Positions 53,932 through 62,235 of a stretch of 64,000 nt of DNA are shown piece by piece. Below the pieces are notes generated by a model that ran no database searches, was not told where the DNA came from, and was given only the letters and a program-made list of their open reading frames with translations. How positions within the stretch are numbered: position 1 is the first letter of the stretch; each line of letters begins with the position of its first letter. A program made the position numbers and the translations under genes. The stretch is from Bifidobacterium sp. ESL0732 (lineage in GTDB: Bacteria > Actinomycetota > Actinomycetes > Actinomycetales > Bifidobacteriaceae): the NCBI RefSeq assembly GCF_029395535.1, contig NZ_CP113920.1, forward strand, positions 1,116,001-1,180,000, given 5' to 3'.

Positions 53932-54810
53932 TCAGTCTTCGATATGCGAAAGGAATTCCTCGGCTTCCTGGGCTATTTCGTCGCCTCGGGAGATTGTTGA
54001 ATTGCCCAACTTGTCAAGTTGCTGATCAAGGTCGTATTTGGCCTCCAAATGATGGATATAAAGCTTTAGATCGTCATTGCAATTGGCGAGCACATCAGCC
54101 TGCGCCTTCCATGTCACGGATTGTTTCGGCAGCGTTCCGACGTTGAGCTCAACACCCAGCATCTGCGAAAGCCGCTGCAACATCTGCAAAGTACCTTGAG
54201 GGCATTCGTCCCCGGCCAGATATTGAGGCACAGAGACCCACATCGAATTGGTGGAGAAGCCTTCCTGATCGGCTAGCATATCGAGCACTGTGGGAATGCC
54301 GACCGGTCCGTCGTAAGGATTGCGGTCTTTGTCGTTTTTCCCAGAGTCCTTTACGGCCCCTCCGCGGATGCTTGAGCCCCCGCGCCGCAGAGCAGATTCC
54401 TCGACAGGCAATGGACGGGTATGCGGGCAATCGGCGAACATCGACCCCAAGGTCACGATTTCGCTGACATCAAGTTCGTCGGCTATACGCAGGCAGTTGC
54501 GGCAATAATCGATCCAGCGATAATTGGGTTCGGGAGCGATTTGAGCGTAGACGTGTATACCGGGCGCAACCGTAATCTCATAGAAGGTGGTTTGCGGCCA
54601 GATGATGCGTGCCTGTCCGCTGACATGACAGATCATCGGGCGTGCGGATTGCAGGTCGTAATAGCTGTCGGTGCGAATATGCCTGATTTCCCGTGACTCG
54701 TAACTGGCCACAAGGTGGCGGATCACGTTTGTGGCCGCTTGGCTGGCATCGTTCCAGCCTTCGAAGGCGCAAACCATGATGGGCTTCGTTGTTTTCGCAT
54801 CTGTAGTCAT
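53932..54810 (-). CDS. PAC2 family protein
   Basis: 292 residues matching the actinobacterial PAC2 proteins (CAFEGWNDASQAATN start, TLGSMFADCPHTRP, GIPTVLDMLADQEGF, WVSVPQYLAG). Archaeal and eukaryotic relatives help assemble proteasomes, but bifidobacteria may use the protein differently; its job is unknown. A polar insertion (VKDSGKNDKDRNPYDG) interrupts the fold at ~155-170. It shares a 21-base convergent gap with uppP. Confidence 0.85.
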   Translation of the reverse strand: MTTDAKTTKPIMVCAFEGWNDASQAATNVIRHLVASYESREIRHIRTDSYYDLQSARPMICHVSGQARIIWPQTTFYEITVAPGIHVYAQIAPEPNYRWIDYCRNCLRIADELDVSEIVTLGSMFADCPHTRPLPVEESALRRGGSSIRGGAVKDSGKNDKDRNPYDGPVGIPTVLDMLADQEGFSTNSMWVSVPQYLAGDECPQGTLQMLQRLSQMLGVELNVGTLPKQSVTWKAQADVLANCNDDLKLYIHHLEAKYDLDQQLDKLGNSTISRGDEIAQEAEEFLSHIED

Positions 54811-55052
54811 GAATCCTAATCTAGTTGTTAGAAACCTTGAAATTTGAGGGCTTATGCCATCGGTGAATGAGTTTCATCTACGGGAGTAGAAGCCGGCATT
54901 TTATAAAAATATGTGCTAATGACTAATAATGAGAGAAATATTGATATTTCGCGGCGACACGCAGCTATTTGTCAAATCGGGCGAGAGCATATATAGTTAT
55001 CTCTCGTGCTTCGGTGAAGGAATTTGCAACGAATAAATTCATTGAAAGCTTT

Positions 55053-55125
55053 GCGGACATAGCTTAGTTGGTAAAGCGCGACCTTGCCAAGGTCGAGAGC
55101 GCGGGTCCGAGTCCCGTTGTCCGCT
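55053..55125 (+). tRNA. tRNA-Gly (GCC)
   Basis: A cloverleaf with acceptor GCGGACA/TGTCCGC, anticodon stem-loop GACCTTGCCAAGGTC (anticodon GCC) and T-arm GCGGGTCCGAGTCCCGT. CCA is not encoded. Another copy begins at 63976. Confidence 0.95.
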
Positions 55126-55155
55126 CTAGGTCCGAGGAGTTGTACACGACCTTAC

Positions 55156-55226
55156 GGTGGGTTAGCCAATCGGTTAGGCAGCGGCCTGCAAAGCCGTATA
55201 GACGAGTTCGACTCTCGTACCCACCT
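55156..55226 (+). tRNA. tRNA-Cys (GCA)
   Basis: Acceptor GGTGGGT/ACCCACC, anticodon loop CTGCAAA (anticodon GCA), T-arm ACGAGTTCGACTCTCGT. CCA is not encoded. Confidence 0.94.
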
Positions 55227-55265
55227 CGGAAGAGGGAGTCTTCGACTTCCGAATCCAAACAACCT

Positions 55266-55338
55266 GGGCGGTTGGCGCAGAGGCTAGCGCACTTCCCTGA
55301 CACGGAAGGGGTCACAAGTTCGAATCTTGTATCGCCCA
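55266..55338 (+). tRNA. tRNA-Val (GAC)
   Basis: Acceptor GGGCGGT/ATCGCCC, anticodon arm TTCCCTGACACGGAA (anticodon GAC), T-arm CACAAGTTCGAATCTTGT. It is a close relative of the next tRNA-Val. Confidence 0.94.
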
Positions 55339-55428
55339 CGAAAGCCGGAGGAAACTCCGGTTTTAATATATAGGGTGCGGTTCGATGGCTTTGTTCATCG
55401 AGTTAAGCTCTGCTACTAATTGAATATT

Positions 55429-55501
55429 GGGTGATTAGCGCAGCGGTTAGCGCACTTCCCTCACACGGAAGGGGTCGCTGGTTCGATTCCAGCATCACCC
55501 A
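55429..55501 (+). tRNA. tRNA-Val (CAC); integration site of the GH3 island
   Basis: Acceptor GGGTGAT/ATCACCC, anticodon arm TTCCCTCACACGGAA (anticodon CAC), T-arm GCTGGTTCGATTCCAGC. Its 3' part recurs at 60079-60140, so the intact gene forms the left junction of an inserted segment. Confidence 0.95.
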
Positions 55502-55563
55502 CTTCAAAGATTCGAACGATGCTGTTTATTTTATTTTTGCTTGCTTTATACTCTGTGCAAAAG

Positions 55564-56247
55564 TTAATAGGTTTGTTTGTCTAATGCTTCTTCGAAAATT
55601 TGCCGTCCCTGTGGAGTCATCCATTCTTCAAGCATGTTTTGTATAGGGGTCGCCATATTGATTTCGTTATCCAACAACCACTGGGTTTGCAATCCGTCCA
55701 TGAGTGCTGTCAAGCGCAGGGAAGCGTCATTTGCATCGACGTTAGAGCGGATATATTTATTTTTTTTGGCAGTGCGGATTGTACGCGCGGTGTCTTTTCG
55801 GATTCTCGCGTAGCGGGCGACGAAATAGTCATGGGCAGGGTGTGCCGGATTTGAGGCTTCGCTCGAAAGATGAACAAACAATTCTATAAGACCTGGAATC
55901 AGTCGATTGTGCTCGGCGAGTTTGACCATTCCTTGCAATACTCCCATGGCGCCAGAATTGTTGACAAATGGAACGAATCTTGCCCGTTCCTCCTTGTCCC
56001 GAGCTTGCAGAACGGCTTCCAGCAATTTTTCTTTGGTAGGGAAATAATACAATAAACCTGCTCTTGAAATATCGCAGGCTGCGGCGATATCGAGGATGGT
56101 CGCTCTGTGATAGCCTTTCTCGGCAAAAAAGCGAGAAGCGGTATTCAGTATCTGTTCCCTGCGAGCCGATCCTTTTGCGTAACCATGTTTGACGAGGTCG
56201 GCAGGTGCGGTAATAGCGTCGTCGTAGGTGCTGTTCGTGTCCTTCAT
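55564..56247 (-). CDS. TetR-family regulator of the GH3/MFS operon
   Basis: 227 residues. N-terminal TetR helix-turn-helix: RREQILNTASRFFAEKGYHRATILDIAAACDISRAGLLYYFPTKE in pattern, at ~28-75, then a ligand-binding helical domain. It is divergent from the GH3 gene, with a palindrome between them inside the GH3 promoter, so it is the likely repressor, relieved by a sugar or glycoside. The Shine-Dalgarno site is weak. TetR regulators of beta-glucoside genes have been proposed in bifidobacteria, which fits. Confidence 0.88.
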   Translation of the reverse strand: MKDTNSTYDDAITAPADLVKHGYAKGSARREQILNTASRFFAEKGYHRATILDIAAACDISRAGLLYYFPTKEKLLEAVLQARDKEERARFVPFVNNSGAMGVLQGMVKLAEHNRLIPGLIELFVHLSSEASNPAHPAHDYFVARYARIRKDTARTIRTAKKNKYIRSNVDANDASLRLTALMDGLQTQWLLDNEINMATPIQNMLEEWMTPQGRQIFEEALDKQTY

Positions 56248-56270
56248 AAGTCTGATTCAAGCATTCTGCA

Positions 56271-56299
56271 TTGACAAAATCTACACTAGTGTATATATT
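56271..56299 (+). promoter_or_regulatory. GH3 promoter with operator in the spacer
   Basis: TTGACA (56271-56276) and TATATT (56294-56299) are 17 bases apart. The spacer contains the perfect 12-bp palindrome TACACTAGTGTA (56282-56293). A repressor there would block RNA polymerase directly. The start codon of the GH3 gene is 58 bases beyond the -10 box. Confidence 0.75.
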
Positions 56300-56356
56300 T
56301 GGAATCGTTGTATTTAGGCATATAACGAAGTATTTCTAAAAATCAAAGGAGAAATC

Positions 56357-58375
56357 GTGCAAAAGAACCAATTCCCGTATCAGAATGCCAGCCTTCCCAT
56401 ACCCCAACGAGTAGAGGATTTGCTGGCTCGCATGACATTGGAGGACAAAGCCGGACTCATGTTTCAAACTGTTGTCTCTCTTAATGATGATTTTGATGCA
56501 CCGGGAATGATGAACTCGCCGTCCAATAGTCAACTCATTGATCGTGGCATCACGCATGGGAACATCCTTGAGTCTCGATCGGCTCGTGAAATTGCCGAAT
56601 GGTATAACAAACTGCAGCAGACGGTTCTCGAGCGAGGGCTTGGCATACCTTTTACGGTTTCGTCAGATCCTCGTCATTCGTTCAGCAACAATCCAATGAC
56701 GGCTGTGATGACTGGTTCGTTCTCCCAATGGCCTGAATTTCTTGGGTTTGGAGCTATAGATGATCCTGATATCACCCAACATTATGCAGAAGTTGTCAGG
56801 CAGGAATATCTGGCTGTGGGGATACGCGTCGCCTTGCACCCACAGGTGGACCTTTCAACGGATCCCCGTTGGGCAAGGGCATCCGGCACGTTCGGTTCCA
56901 CGCCAGAATTGGTAAGACGAATGGCTCTGGCATATGTCAAGGGATTACAAGGCAAGAAACTTGGAAATCAATCCGTGGCCGCGATGGTCAAGCATTTTCC
57001 TGGTGGTGGAGCCCAATTGGACGGGGAAGATCCTCATTTCGATTACGGGCGTGAGCAGGTTTATCCCGGTGGTCGTTTTGAAGAGCATCTACAGCCTTTC
57101 CGCGATATGTTCGCTGCCGGGGTTGGTCAAGTCATGCCATATTACGGTATGCCTGTGGGTACTTCTTACGAAGAAGTCGGATTCGGCTTCAACAAGGGTA
57201 TCGTCACTGGTCTGTTAAGAGAAAAACTCGGCTTTGATGGTATTGTTTGCAGCGATTGGGGAATCCTTTCTCGTACATTCTGGGGAGTTGAGAATCTCAG
57301 CTACGAGGACCGAATGGTGAAGGCTTTGGAAGCCGGAATTGATCAGTTTGGTGGAGAGTTCCGTCCGGGAGTACTTGTCAAATTGGTGCGTAGCGGACGC
57401 GTCCAGGAGAAGAGATTGGATATTTCTGTTCGGCGACTGCTTGCCGAGAAGTTTAGGCTCGGTCTTTTTGACGATGCCAGATTTGTGGACGTGGATGCTG
57501 CTCAGCGCATTGTCGGTTCGGTACAGGCTCGCAAGGAAGGGGTTGACGCACAAACCGCGGCGCAGGTACTTCTGGTCAATGATGGACCGGTCAAGTTGCC
57601 TTTGTCCGGGCAGCCGAAAGTATATGTGGAAGGAATGGATATCTCGGCGCTTGCCGGATGGGCGAACGTCGTGGCGACCCCGGAAGAAGCCGACGTCGCC
57701 CTTGTACGGACTTCGGCTCCTTGGGAGGAGCGTGGAGGAGTGGGATCGATTGATTCATTCTTCCATGCTGGATCTTTGGAGTTTCACGCTGATGAGCTTG
57801 CCCATTTGCGTGCTATCGCCGCAGTGACTCCTTTGATTGTGGATGTATATCTTGATAGGCCGGCGATTTTGGCACCGCTTGTGGATATCTGCTCGGCGTT
57901 GACAGTGAATTTCGGAGCTTGCGACGAGGCCTATACGCGTATCGTTTTTGGTGCCGATTGTCCGCGTGCCCACCTGCCTATGGAAATCCCCTCATCAATG
58001 CAAGCCGTTCGCGCCAGTCGACCGGACGTGCCGAATGATACTGAAAACCCGACTTTCCCCGTGGGCTTTGGACTGAGTTTTCCGACGGACTGGGTAAAAG
58101 CCTCTAGGCCTGACCCATCTTCGACGACGGCTCCGGCAATTAAAAAGCCGACACACCGGTACAGTCTGGAATCGACTCCTTTGGAGATTCTGCTTGACGA
58201 TCCTGATTCCCACGCCATTCTGGACGAGCTTCTACCCGATTTGTCAAGTAATCCCATGTTGGCGATGATTAAATCTGCCCCTCTCGATTCCGTGCTTGAC
58301 TTGATGTCCGGTCAGATCTCAATGCAGACTGCTGACTGTGTGCGTAAGCGCATCGCAGCACTACCCCCAATGTAA
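56357..58375 (+). CDS. Glycoside hydrolase family 3 enzyme
   Basis: 672 residues. The GH3 barrel domain shows GIPFTVSSDPRH (~97), HPQVDLSTDPRWARASGTFG, KHFPGGGAQLDGEDPH and the nucleophile Asp in GIVCSDWG (~300). A C-terminal alpha/beta sandwich follows (~400-600), with AVTPLIVDVYLDRPA and GVGFGLSF-like VGFGLSFP. It has no signal peptide, so it acts on imported glycosides. The start is a GTG behind AAAGGAG. The last ~60 residues have a Pro/Thr-rich linker. GH3 includes beta-glucosidases, beta-xylosidases and others; beta-glucosidase is likeliest but unproven. It is followed 27 bases on by an MFS transporter. Confidence 0.92.
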   Translation: MQKNQFPYQNASLPIPQRVEDLLARMTLEDKAGLMFQTVVSLNDDFDAPGMMNSPSNSQLIDRGITHGNILESRSAREIAEWYNKLQQTVLERGLGIPFTVSSDPRHSFSNNPMTAVMTGSFSQWPEFLGFGAIDDPDITQHYAEVVRQEYLAVGIRVALHPQVDLSTDPRWARASGTFGSTPELVRRMALAYVKGLQGKKLGNQSVAAMVKHFPGGGAQLDGEDPHFDYGREQVYPGGRFEEHLQPFRDMFAAGVGQVMPYYGMPVGTSYEEVGFGFNKGIVTGLLREKLGFDGIVCSDWGILSRTFWGVENLSYEDRMVKALEAGIDQFGGEFRPGVLVKLVRSGRVQEKRLDISVRRLLAEKFRLGLFDDARFVDVDAAQRIVGSVQARKEGVDAQTAAQVLLVNDGPVKLPLSGQPKVYVEGMDISALAGWANVVATPEEADVALVRTSAPWEERGGVGSIDSFFHAGSLEFHADELAHLRAIAAVTPLIVDVYLDRPAILAPLVDICSALTVNFGACDEAYTRIVFGADCPRAHLPMEIPSSMQAVRASRPDVPNDTENPTFPVGFGLSFPTDWVKASRPDPSSTTAPAIKKPTHRYSLESTPLEILLDDPDSHAILDELLPDLSSNPMLAMIKSAPLDSVLDLMSGQISMQTADCVRKRIAALPPM

Positions 58376-58402
58376 ATATCCTTTTGAAGAATCGAGTTTT
58401 CC

Positions 58403-59725
58403 ATGAATACGGTCATATCTAATCCGGAATCTGACAACGTTACGGATTCAAATGAATCTTCAATGCTTGTCGCGCCAGGGATGCCTGATCCGAATACCCA
58501 GGATCATGTCCCCATCAAAGGCCGTTTGCTTCGTTTGATGATTTGGATGTTGCCAGCAAACTTAGCTGTTTATATACTTTGGGGTGCGATTCCTTCCGTT
58601 CTCTTGCCTCTTCAAGTCGGAGCCTTTGATGAAGCGAATAAAGTGCGCAATCTCGCGATCATCACCACAGTCGGAGCTTTTGCCGCTATGATTGCGCAGC
58701 CAATTGCCGGAGCCGTGTCCGACCGAACGCATTCGAAGCTGGGCAGGCGTGCACCATGGATGCTCATTGGCGCCTTGATTGGCAGTGTCGCTTTGGTGGG
58801 GCTTTCGATGGGTCACTCATTGATTGTCATTTTCATTGGATGGGTTTTCGTGCAGGCAAGTTTCAATTTCGTCCAAGGTCCTTTGACGGCCATCATGCCT
58901 GATCGTGTACCTGTGATGGCGAGAGGCACCTTTGCGGCAATAACAGGCATGGCAACTATGCTCGGGGCCATCGGCGGTCAAATCTTGGGCGCGATGTTCG
59001 CTAAACATATCTCGCTTGCTTATGCGACTTTGGCGAGCTTCGTCTTGCTTTTCATCGTCTTGTTCATTGTGTTCAATCCTGACGCTTCGAGCAAACAGGC
59101 GAAGCTTCCGGATTTCAAAGTCAAGGATTTCCTAGCCACATTTTGGGTTAATCCACTGCGATACCCCAATTTTGCATGGGCGTTCATAGGAAGGCTGCTT
59201 CTGTACGCAGGGTATTTTGCCGTGACCGGCTATAACCTTTATACGTTACAGGGTTACATTGGGCTGAGCCAGGATGCCGCAGTGTCTGCAGTACCCGTTT
59301 TGGGTGTAGCGAGTTTGGTCGGGATGGTGCCTTCAATCGGGCTTGCTGGCCCGTTGAGTGACAAAATTGGGCGTCGCAAGCCTTTCGTTCTGGCTTCTGC
59401 TCTGATCGTCGGATTGGGATTGACTATTCCTTGGTTGATTCCGACCAAAACGGCGATGATCGCCATGGCGTTCATTTGCGGTCTGGGCTTTGGGGCATTT
59501 TCCGGAGTCGACCAAGTGCTGATGACTCAAGTGTTGCCGGATACAGGAACCAATGCAAAGGATTTGGGCGTTGTGAATATTGCAGCCACTTTGCCCCAGA
59601 CCCTTGCTCCCGCAATCGGTGGCGGCATTGTTCTTGTTGTTGGCTATGTGGGACTGTTCCCGGTAGGAATCGTGCTAAGTATACTTGGTGCTTTTTCGGT
59701 TTTGATGATTAAGGGGATACGCTAG
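58403..59725 (+). CDS. MFS transporter, probably for glycosides
   Basis: 440 residues with ~12 membrane helices after a polar 45-residue N-terminus. The loop signatures are AGAVSDRTHSKLGRRAPW and GPLSDKIGRRKP. The first resembles the sugar/cation symporter pattern SDRT...GRRRPW. It shares the GH3 transcript (27-base gap, weak Shine-Dalgarno), so it should import the GH3 substrate. It ends before a strong terminator at 59794. Confidence 0.88.
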   Translation: MNTVISNPESDNVTDSNESSMLVAPGMPDPNTQDHVPIKGRLLRLMIWMLPANLAVYILWGAIPSVLLPLQVGAFDEANKVRNLAIITTVGAFAAMIAQPIAGAVSDRTHSKLGRRAPWMLIGALIGSVALVGLSMGHSLIVIFIGWVFVQASFNFVQGPLTAIMPDRVPVMARGTFAAITGMATMLGAIGGQILGAMFAKHISLAYATLASFVLLFIVLFIVFNPDASSKQAKLPDFKVKDFLATFWVNPLRYPNFAWAFIGRLLLYAGYFAVTGYNLYTLQGYIGLSQDAAVSAVPVLGVASLVGMVPSIGLAGPLSDKIGRRKPFVLASALIVGLGLTIPWLIPTKTAMIAMAFICGLGFGAFSGVDQVLMTQVLPDTGTNAKDLGVVNIAATLPQTLAPAIGGGIVLVVGYVGLFPVGIVLSILGAFSVLMIKGIR

Positions 59726-59793
59726 ATAATTGTGTTGCTGCAGTCGCTACATACTCGGTGAGATAATGGAGCTTCGCGGCAATGGTCAGATTC

Positions 59794-59845
59794 GACAAGA
59801 GCCATGACTGGTCAGGTAAAGACTCATGGCTCTTGTCTCGTTTTA
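59794..59845 (+). terminator. Terminator of the GH3/MFS operon
   Basis: A perfect 14-bp stem GACAAGAGCCATGA / TCATGGCTCTTGTC with a 16-base loop is followed by TCGTTTTA. The bases from there to the island end at 60079 hold no gene I can support. Confidence 0.85.
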
Positions 59846-60078
59846 TGCGTAAATGTTCCGATCTTTTTCAAAGACGATTTGACCAATAAGACACAATAAT
59901 GCCAAGTCAGAGAATAGGGATTCGATTTACGCTATGTGTACTAAATCCTATGAGGCTCGATGATTTTTTAGCGCCGCGTGAATTGATTTCGAAGCTGTTT
60001 GTAAAGCAGTAAAAATGAGCTGGACTTTTGTCTCTACATCACGGGAGGAGCATTGTTCCAAATCTTGGGGCAACGGTG

Positions 60079-60140
60079 GCGGTTAGTGCACTTCCCTCAC
60101 ACGGAAGGGGTCGCTGGTTCGATTCCAGCATCACCCACTT
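60079..60140 (+). repeat. Right attachment repeat: copy of the tRNA-Val 3' part
   Basis: It matches 55443-55504 at 61 of 62 positions, including the whole anticodon arm, T-arm and 3' acceptor strand, but has no matching 5' acceptor or D-arm start. It cannot form a tRNA and marks the right end of the island. Confidence 0.85.
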
Positions 60141-60260
60141 TCCTTTCTATCTCGTAGGTTTCTTTTTCATATGTATCAATATCTTGTCATGGATTATTAT
60201 TTTTTAAAGATAAAACTTCGTTGTATTGATTCATAGGCTTTAATTGGTGGGGGATATGCT

Positions 60261-61226
60261 ATGGCAAGTGATTCGGTGAAAACGGCGCTGTTGGCGAATG
60301 TTGGGGTGGCGGTCGCCAAAGGGCTTGCAGCGGCGTTCACCGGGTCTTCGGCCATGATGAGCGAGGCTGTCCATTCCGTGGCCGATTGCGCCAACGAGCT
60401 CGTGCTTATGGTTGGAGGCAAGGCTGCTGCGAAATCGGATAAGGACCATCCTTTCGGTCTCTACCGCGCCAAATATCTCGCCTCGTTTCTGGTGGCAACA
60501 TTGCTCTTCTTCGTTGGCGGATGGTTCTCGTCATCGCAAAGCTTCGAGAAACTGGTCAAGCTCACTAACGGTTCCATGCCACGAGGCGTAGAATCAATCG
60601 AGCTGCTTGCGTCTTTGGCGGTCATCGTCGTATCGGCATGCCTTGAAGGCTTCGGGTTGCACACATCGATACGCGAAGCCCATGAACGGATGGAAACACT
60701 CAAAGTCAGCAATCTCAATCTTTTCGCGTTCTGGCGCAAAACCAAGAGCGCGGAACTCGCTTCGGTGATGATGGAGGACACGCTTGCCTTGGTCGGCTTG
60801 GTTTTCGCGGGTTTAGGCATTGCCATGGCTTTGGTCACCGGCGATGAGATCTGGGATGCGGTTGGTGGTATGTGCGTCGGCGTCATTCTTATTGTGGGAG
60901 CCGTGGCGCTCGGCTTCAAATCGGGTTCGTTGCTGATTGGCGAGGCTGTCGAGCCAGAAATGGTTGCTCGCATACGTAAAGCTGTTGAGGAAACTCCTGG
61001 CGTCGACCGTCTCATCAACATGCAGGCCATGCATATGGCCGAGGACGACATTCTCCTGTGTCTGAAAGTGCAGACTACCAAACTTGACCATGACTACGAC
61101 GTCGAAACGATTAACAAAATCGAATCTGCAGTGCGCAAGGCCCTGCCTTTTTATCGTTTTGAAATCTATGTAGAACCTGACTTATATCGAAAACCTGAGG
61201 AAATCAAACAATCCATTATGCCCTAA
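60261..61226 (+). CDS. Cation diffusion facilitator family transporter
   Basis: 321 residues. CDF pattern: helix 2 with MMSEAVHSVADCANE (His/Asp metal site), HPFGLYRAKYL, helix 5 with the second half-site (MMEDTLALVGLVF), and a C-terminal cytosolic ferredoxin-like domain with ETPGVDRLINMQAMHMAEDD. It would export Zn2+, Mn2+ or another divalent metal in exchange for protons. GGGGG lies 7 bases before the ATG. It begins 120 bases after the island repeat. Confidence 0.9.
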   Translation: MASDSVKTALLANVGVAVAKGLAAAFTGSSAMMSEAVHSVADCANELVLMVGGKAAAKSDKDHPFGLYRAKYLASFLVATLLFFVGGWFSSSQSFEKLVKLTNGSMPRGVESIELLASLAVIVVSACLEGFGLHTSIREAHERMETLKVSNLNLFAFWRKTKSAELASVMMEDTLALVGLVFAGLGIAMALVTGDEIWDAVGGMCVGVILIVGAVALGFKSGSLLIGEAVEPEMVARIRKAVEETPGVDRLINMQAMHMAEDDILLCLKVQTTKLDHDYDVETINKIESAVRKALPFYRFEIYVEPDLYRKPEEIKQSIMP

Positions 61227-61266
61227 GCAAGTAGGTTTTCGAACAATGCAATTATAGTAGGCACCC

Positions 61267-62112
61267 ATGTGCAGATTGCTTGGATACTGCGTCAATGCAG
61301 CTCAATTGAGTTTGAAAGATGTTCTGGGGGAGACCGATACTGCGGATTTTCGTAGGCTCAGTGAGATCCATAGGGACGGGTGGGGCCTGTCGCTGAAAGG
61401 CTTCCCGGATGACGGCACATCCCAACTATCGGAGGACAGAACTTATCACACCACGGTGGCTGCTTATCTTGATCCGATGTTCACCGCTTTAGCCGACATA
61501 CCCACACAATCGGCGTTGTGGCATTTGCGTTGGGGCAGCCCAGGTATCGCTGGCATCATGGAGAATCAGCAGCCGTTCGCGCTTGATGACATTGAATTCA
61601 TGCACAATGGCAATATCGTCGGATCGGACGGTGTCAATGTTCTTGATAATCCTGATTTTGAAGTAGACCGGGACATCGTCAAATCTGTCAGCGTCCACAG
61701 CGATTCGGCGATCTTTTTTGCGGTCATAATAGGATATACCAGGCAAGGCATGAAGCTCAGCGATGCTGTGCTGCATGCTGTCGCAAAGATGCGTGAGACA
61801 TATCCGGCCTCAAGTTACAACTGTATTGTGCGTGATGCCGAGGAGATGGTCGCTGTTGAGGCCGGTCGTGGGGGAAAGACCTCGCCGGTGATTACAGACT
61901 TTTACAATGATTATGGTTGGACCGGTCAGGGCGATGACTACCGGGCCATGCGCTTCCGTGATATCAGAGACGAGCAGAACCATGGGTTGGGGGTATTGGT
62001 CGCAAGCTCCGGATTCCGCCAGGATGCTGACGATGGGTGGCTTGAGATGGGTAATAACACCATGTTGGTGGCCTCGCGTCGGACCGGAAGGTATTCCCTT
62101 CGCTCGTTGTAA
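61267..62112 (+). CDS. Class II glutamine amidotransferase (YafJ-like)
   Basis: 281 residues. The N-terminal Cys2 nucleophile in MCRLLGY, HRDGWGLS, WHLRWGSPG, the FMHNGNI Asn/Gly pair and HSDSAIFF are the family's glutaminase features. There is no synthase domain, so it is a stand-alone amidotransferase domain with unknown acceptor. The start is fixed by the need for Cys after Met; the Shine-Dalgarno site is weak. It begins 40 bases after the CDF gene. A decayed fragment of a homologous gene lies at 63816-63910. Confidence 0.88.
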   Translation: MCRLLGYCVNAAQLSLKDVLGETDTADFRRLSEIHRDGWGLSLKGFPDDGTSQLSEDRTYHTTVAAYLDPMFTALADIPTQSALWHLRWGSPGIAGIMENQQPFALDDIEFMHNGNIVGSDGVNVLDNPDFEVDRDIVKSVSVHSDSAIFFAVIIGYTRQGMKLSDAVLHAVAKMRETYPASSYNCIVRDAEEMVAVEAGRGGKTSPVITDFYNDYGWTGQGDDYRAMRFRDIRDEQNHGLGVLVASSGFRQDADDGWLEMGNNTMLVASRRTGRYSLRSL

Positions 62113-62235
62113 AAAATCTGCGGCAAGCCATCGCAGTTCGATAGATACAATCACATCAGAGTCTTGTGGCTATCGACTTTTCTGGCATGGCGGGGTCGGT
62201 GGATTCTCCGTGTTATCGTTCGTGGAATGTAAGCC

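Larger units (their letters stand above)
55443..60140. mobile_element. tRNA-Val-integrated genomic island (TetR, GH3, MFS)
   Basis: A 62-bp direct repeat with one mismatch flanks the segment: 55443-55504 in tRNA-Val(CAC), and 60079-60140. Between them are only a TetR regulator, a GH3 glycosidase and an MFS transporter, plus a terminator. This is the expected arrangement after site-specific insertion into a tRNA 3' end, which leaves the tRNA intact and the displaced 3' end at the far side. No integrase gene is present, so the island is probably fixed, or was moved by an integrase elsewhere. Confidence 0.75.
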
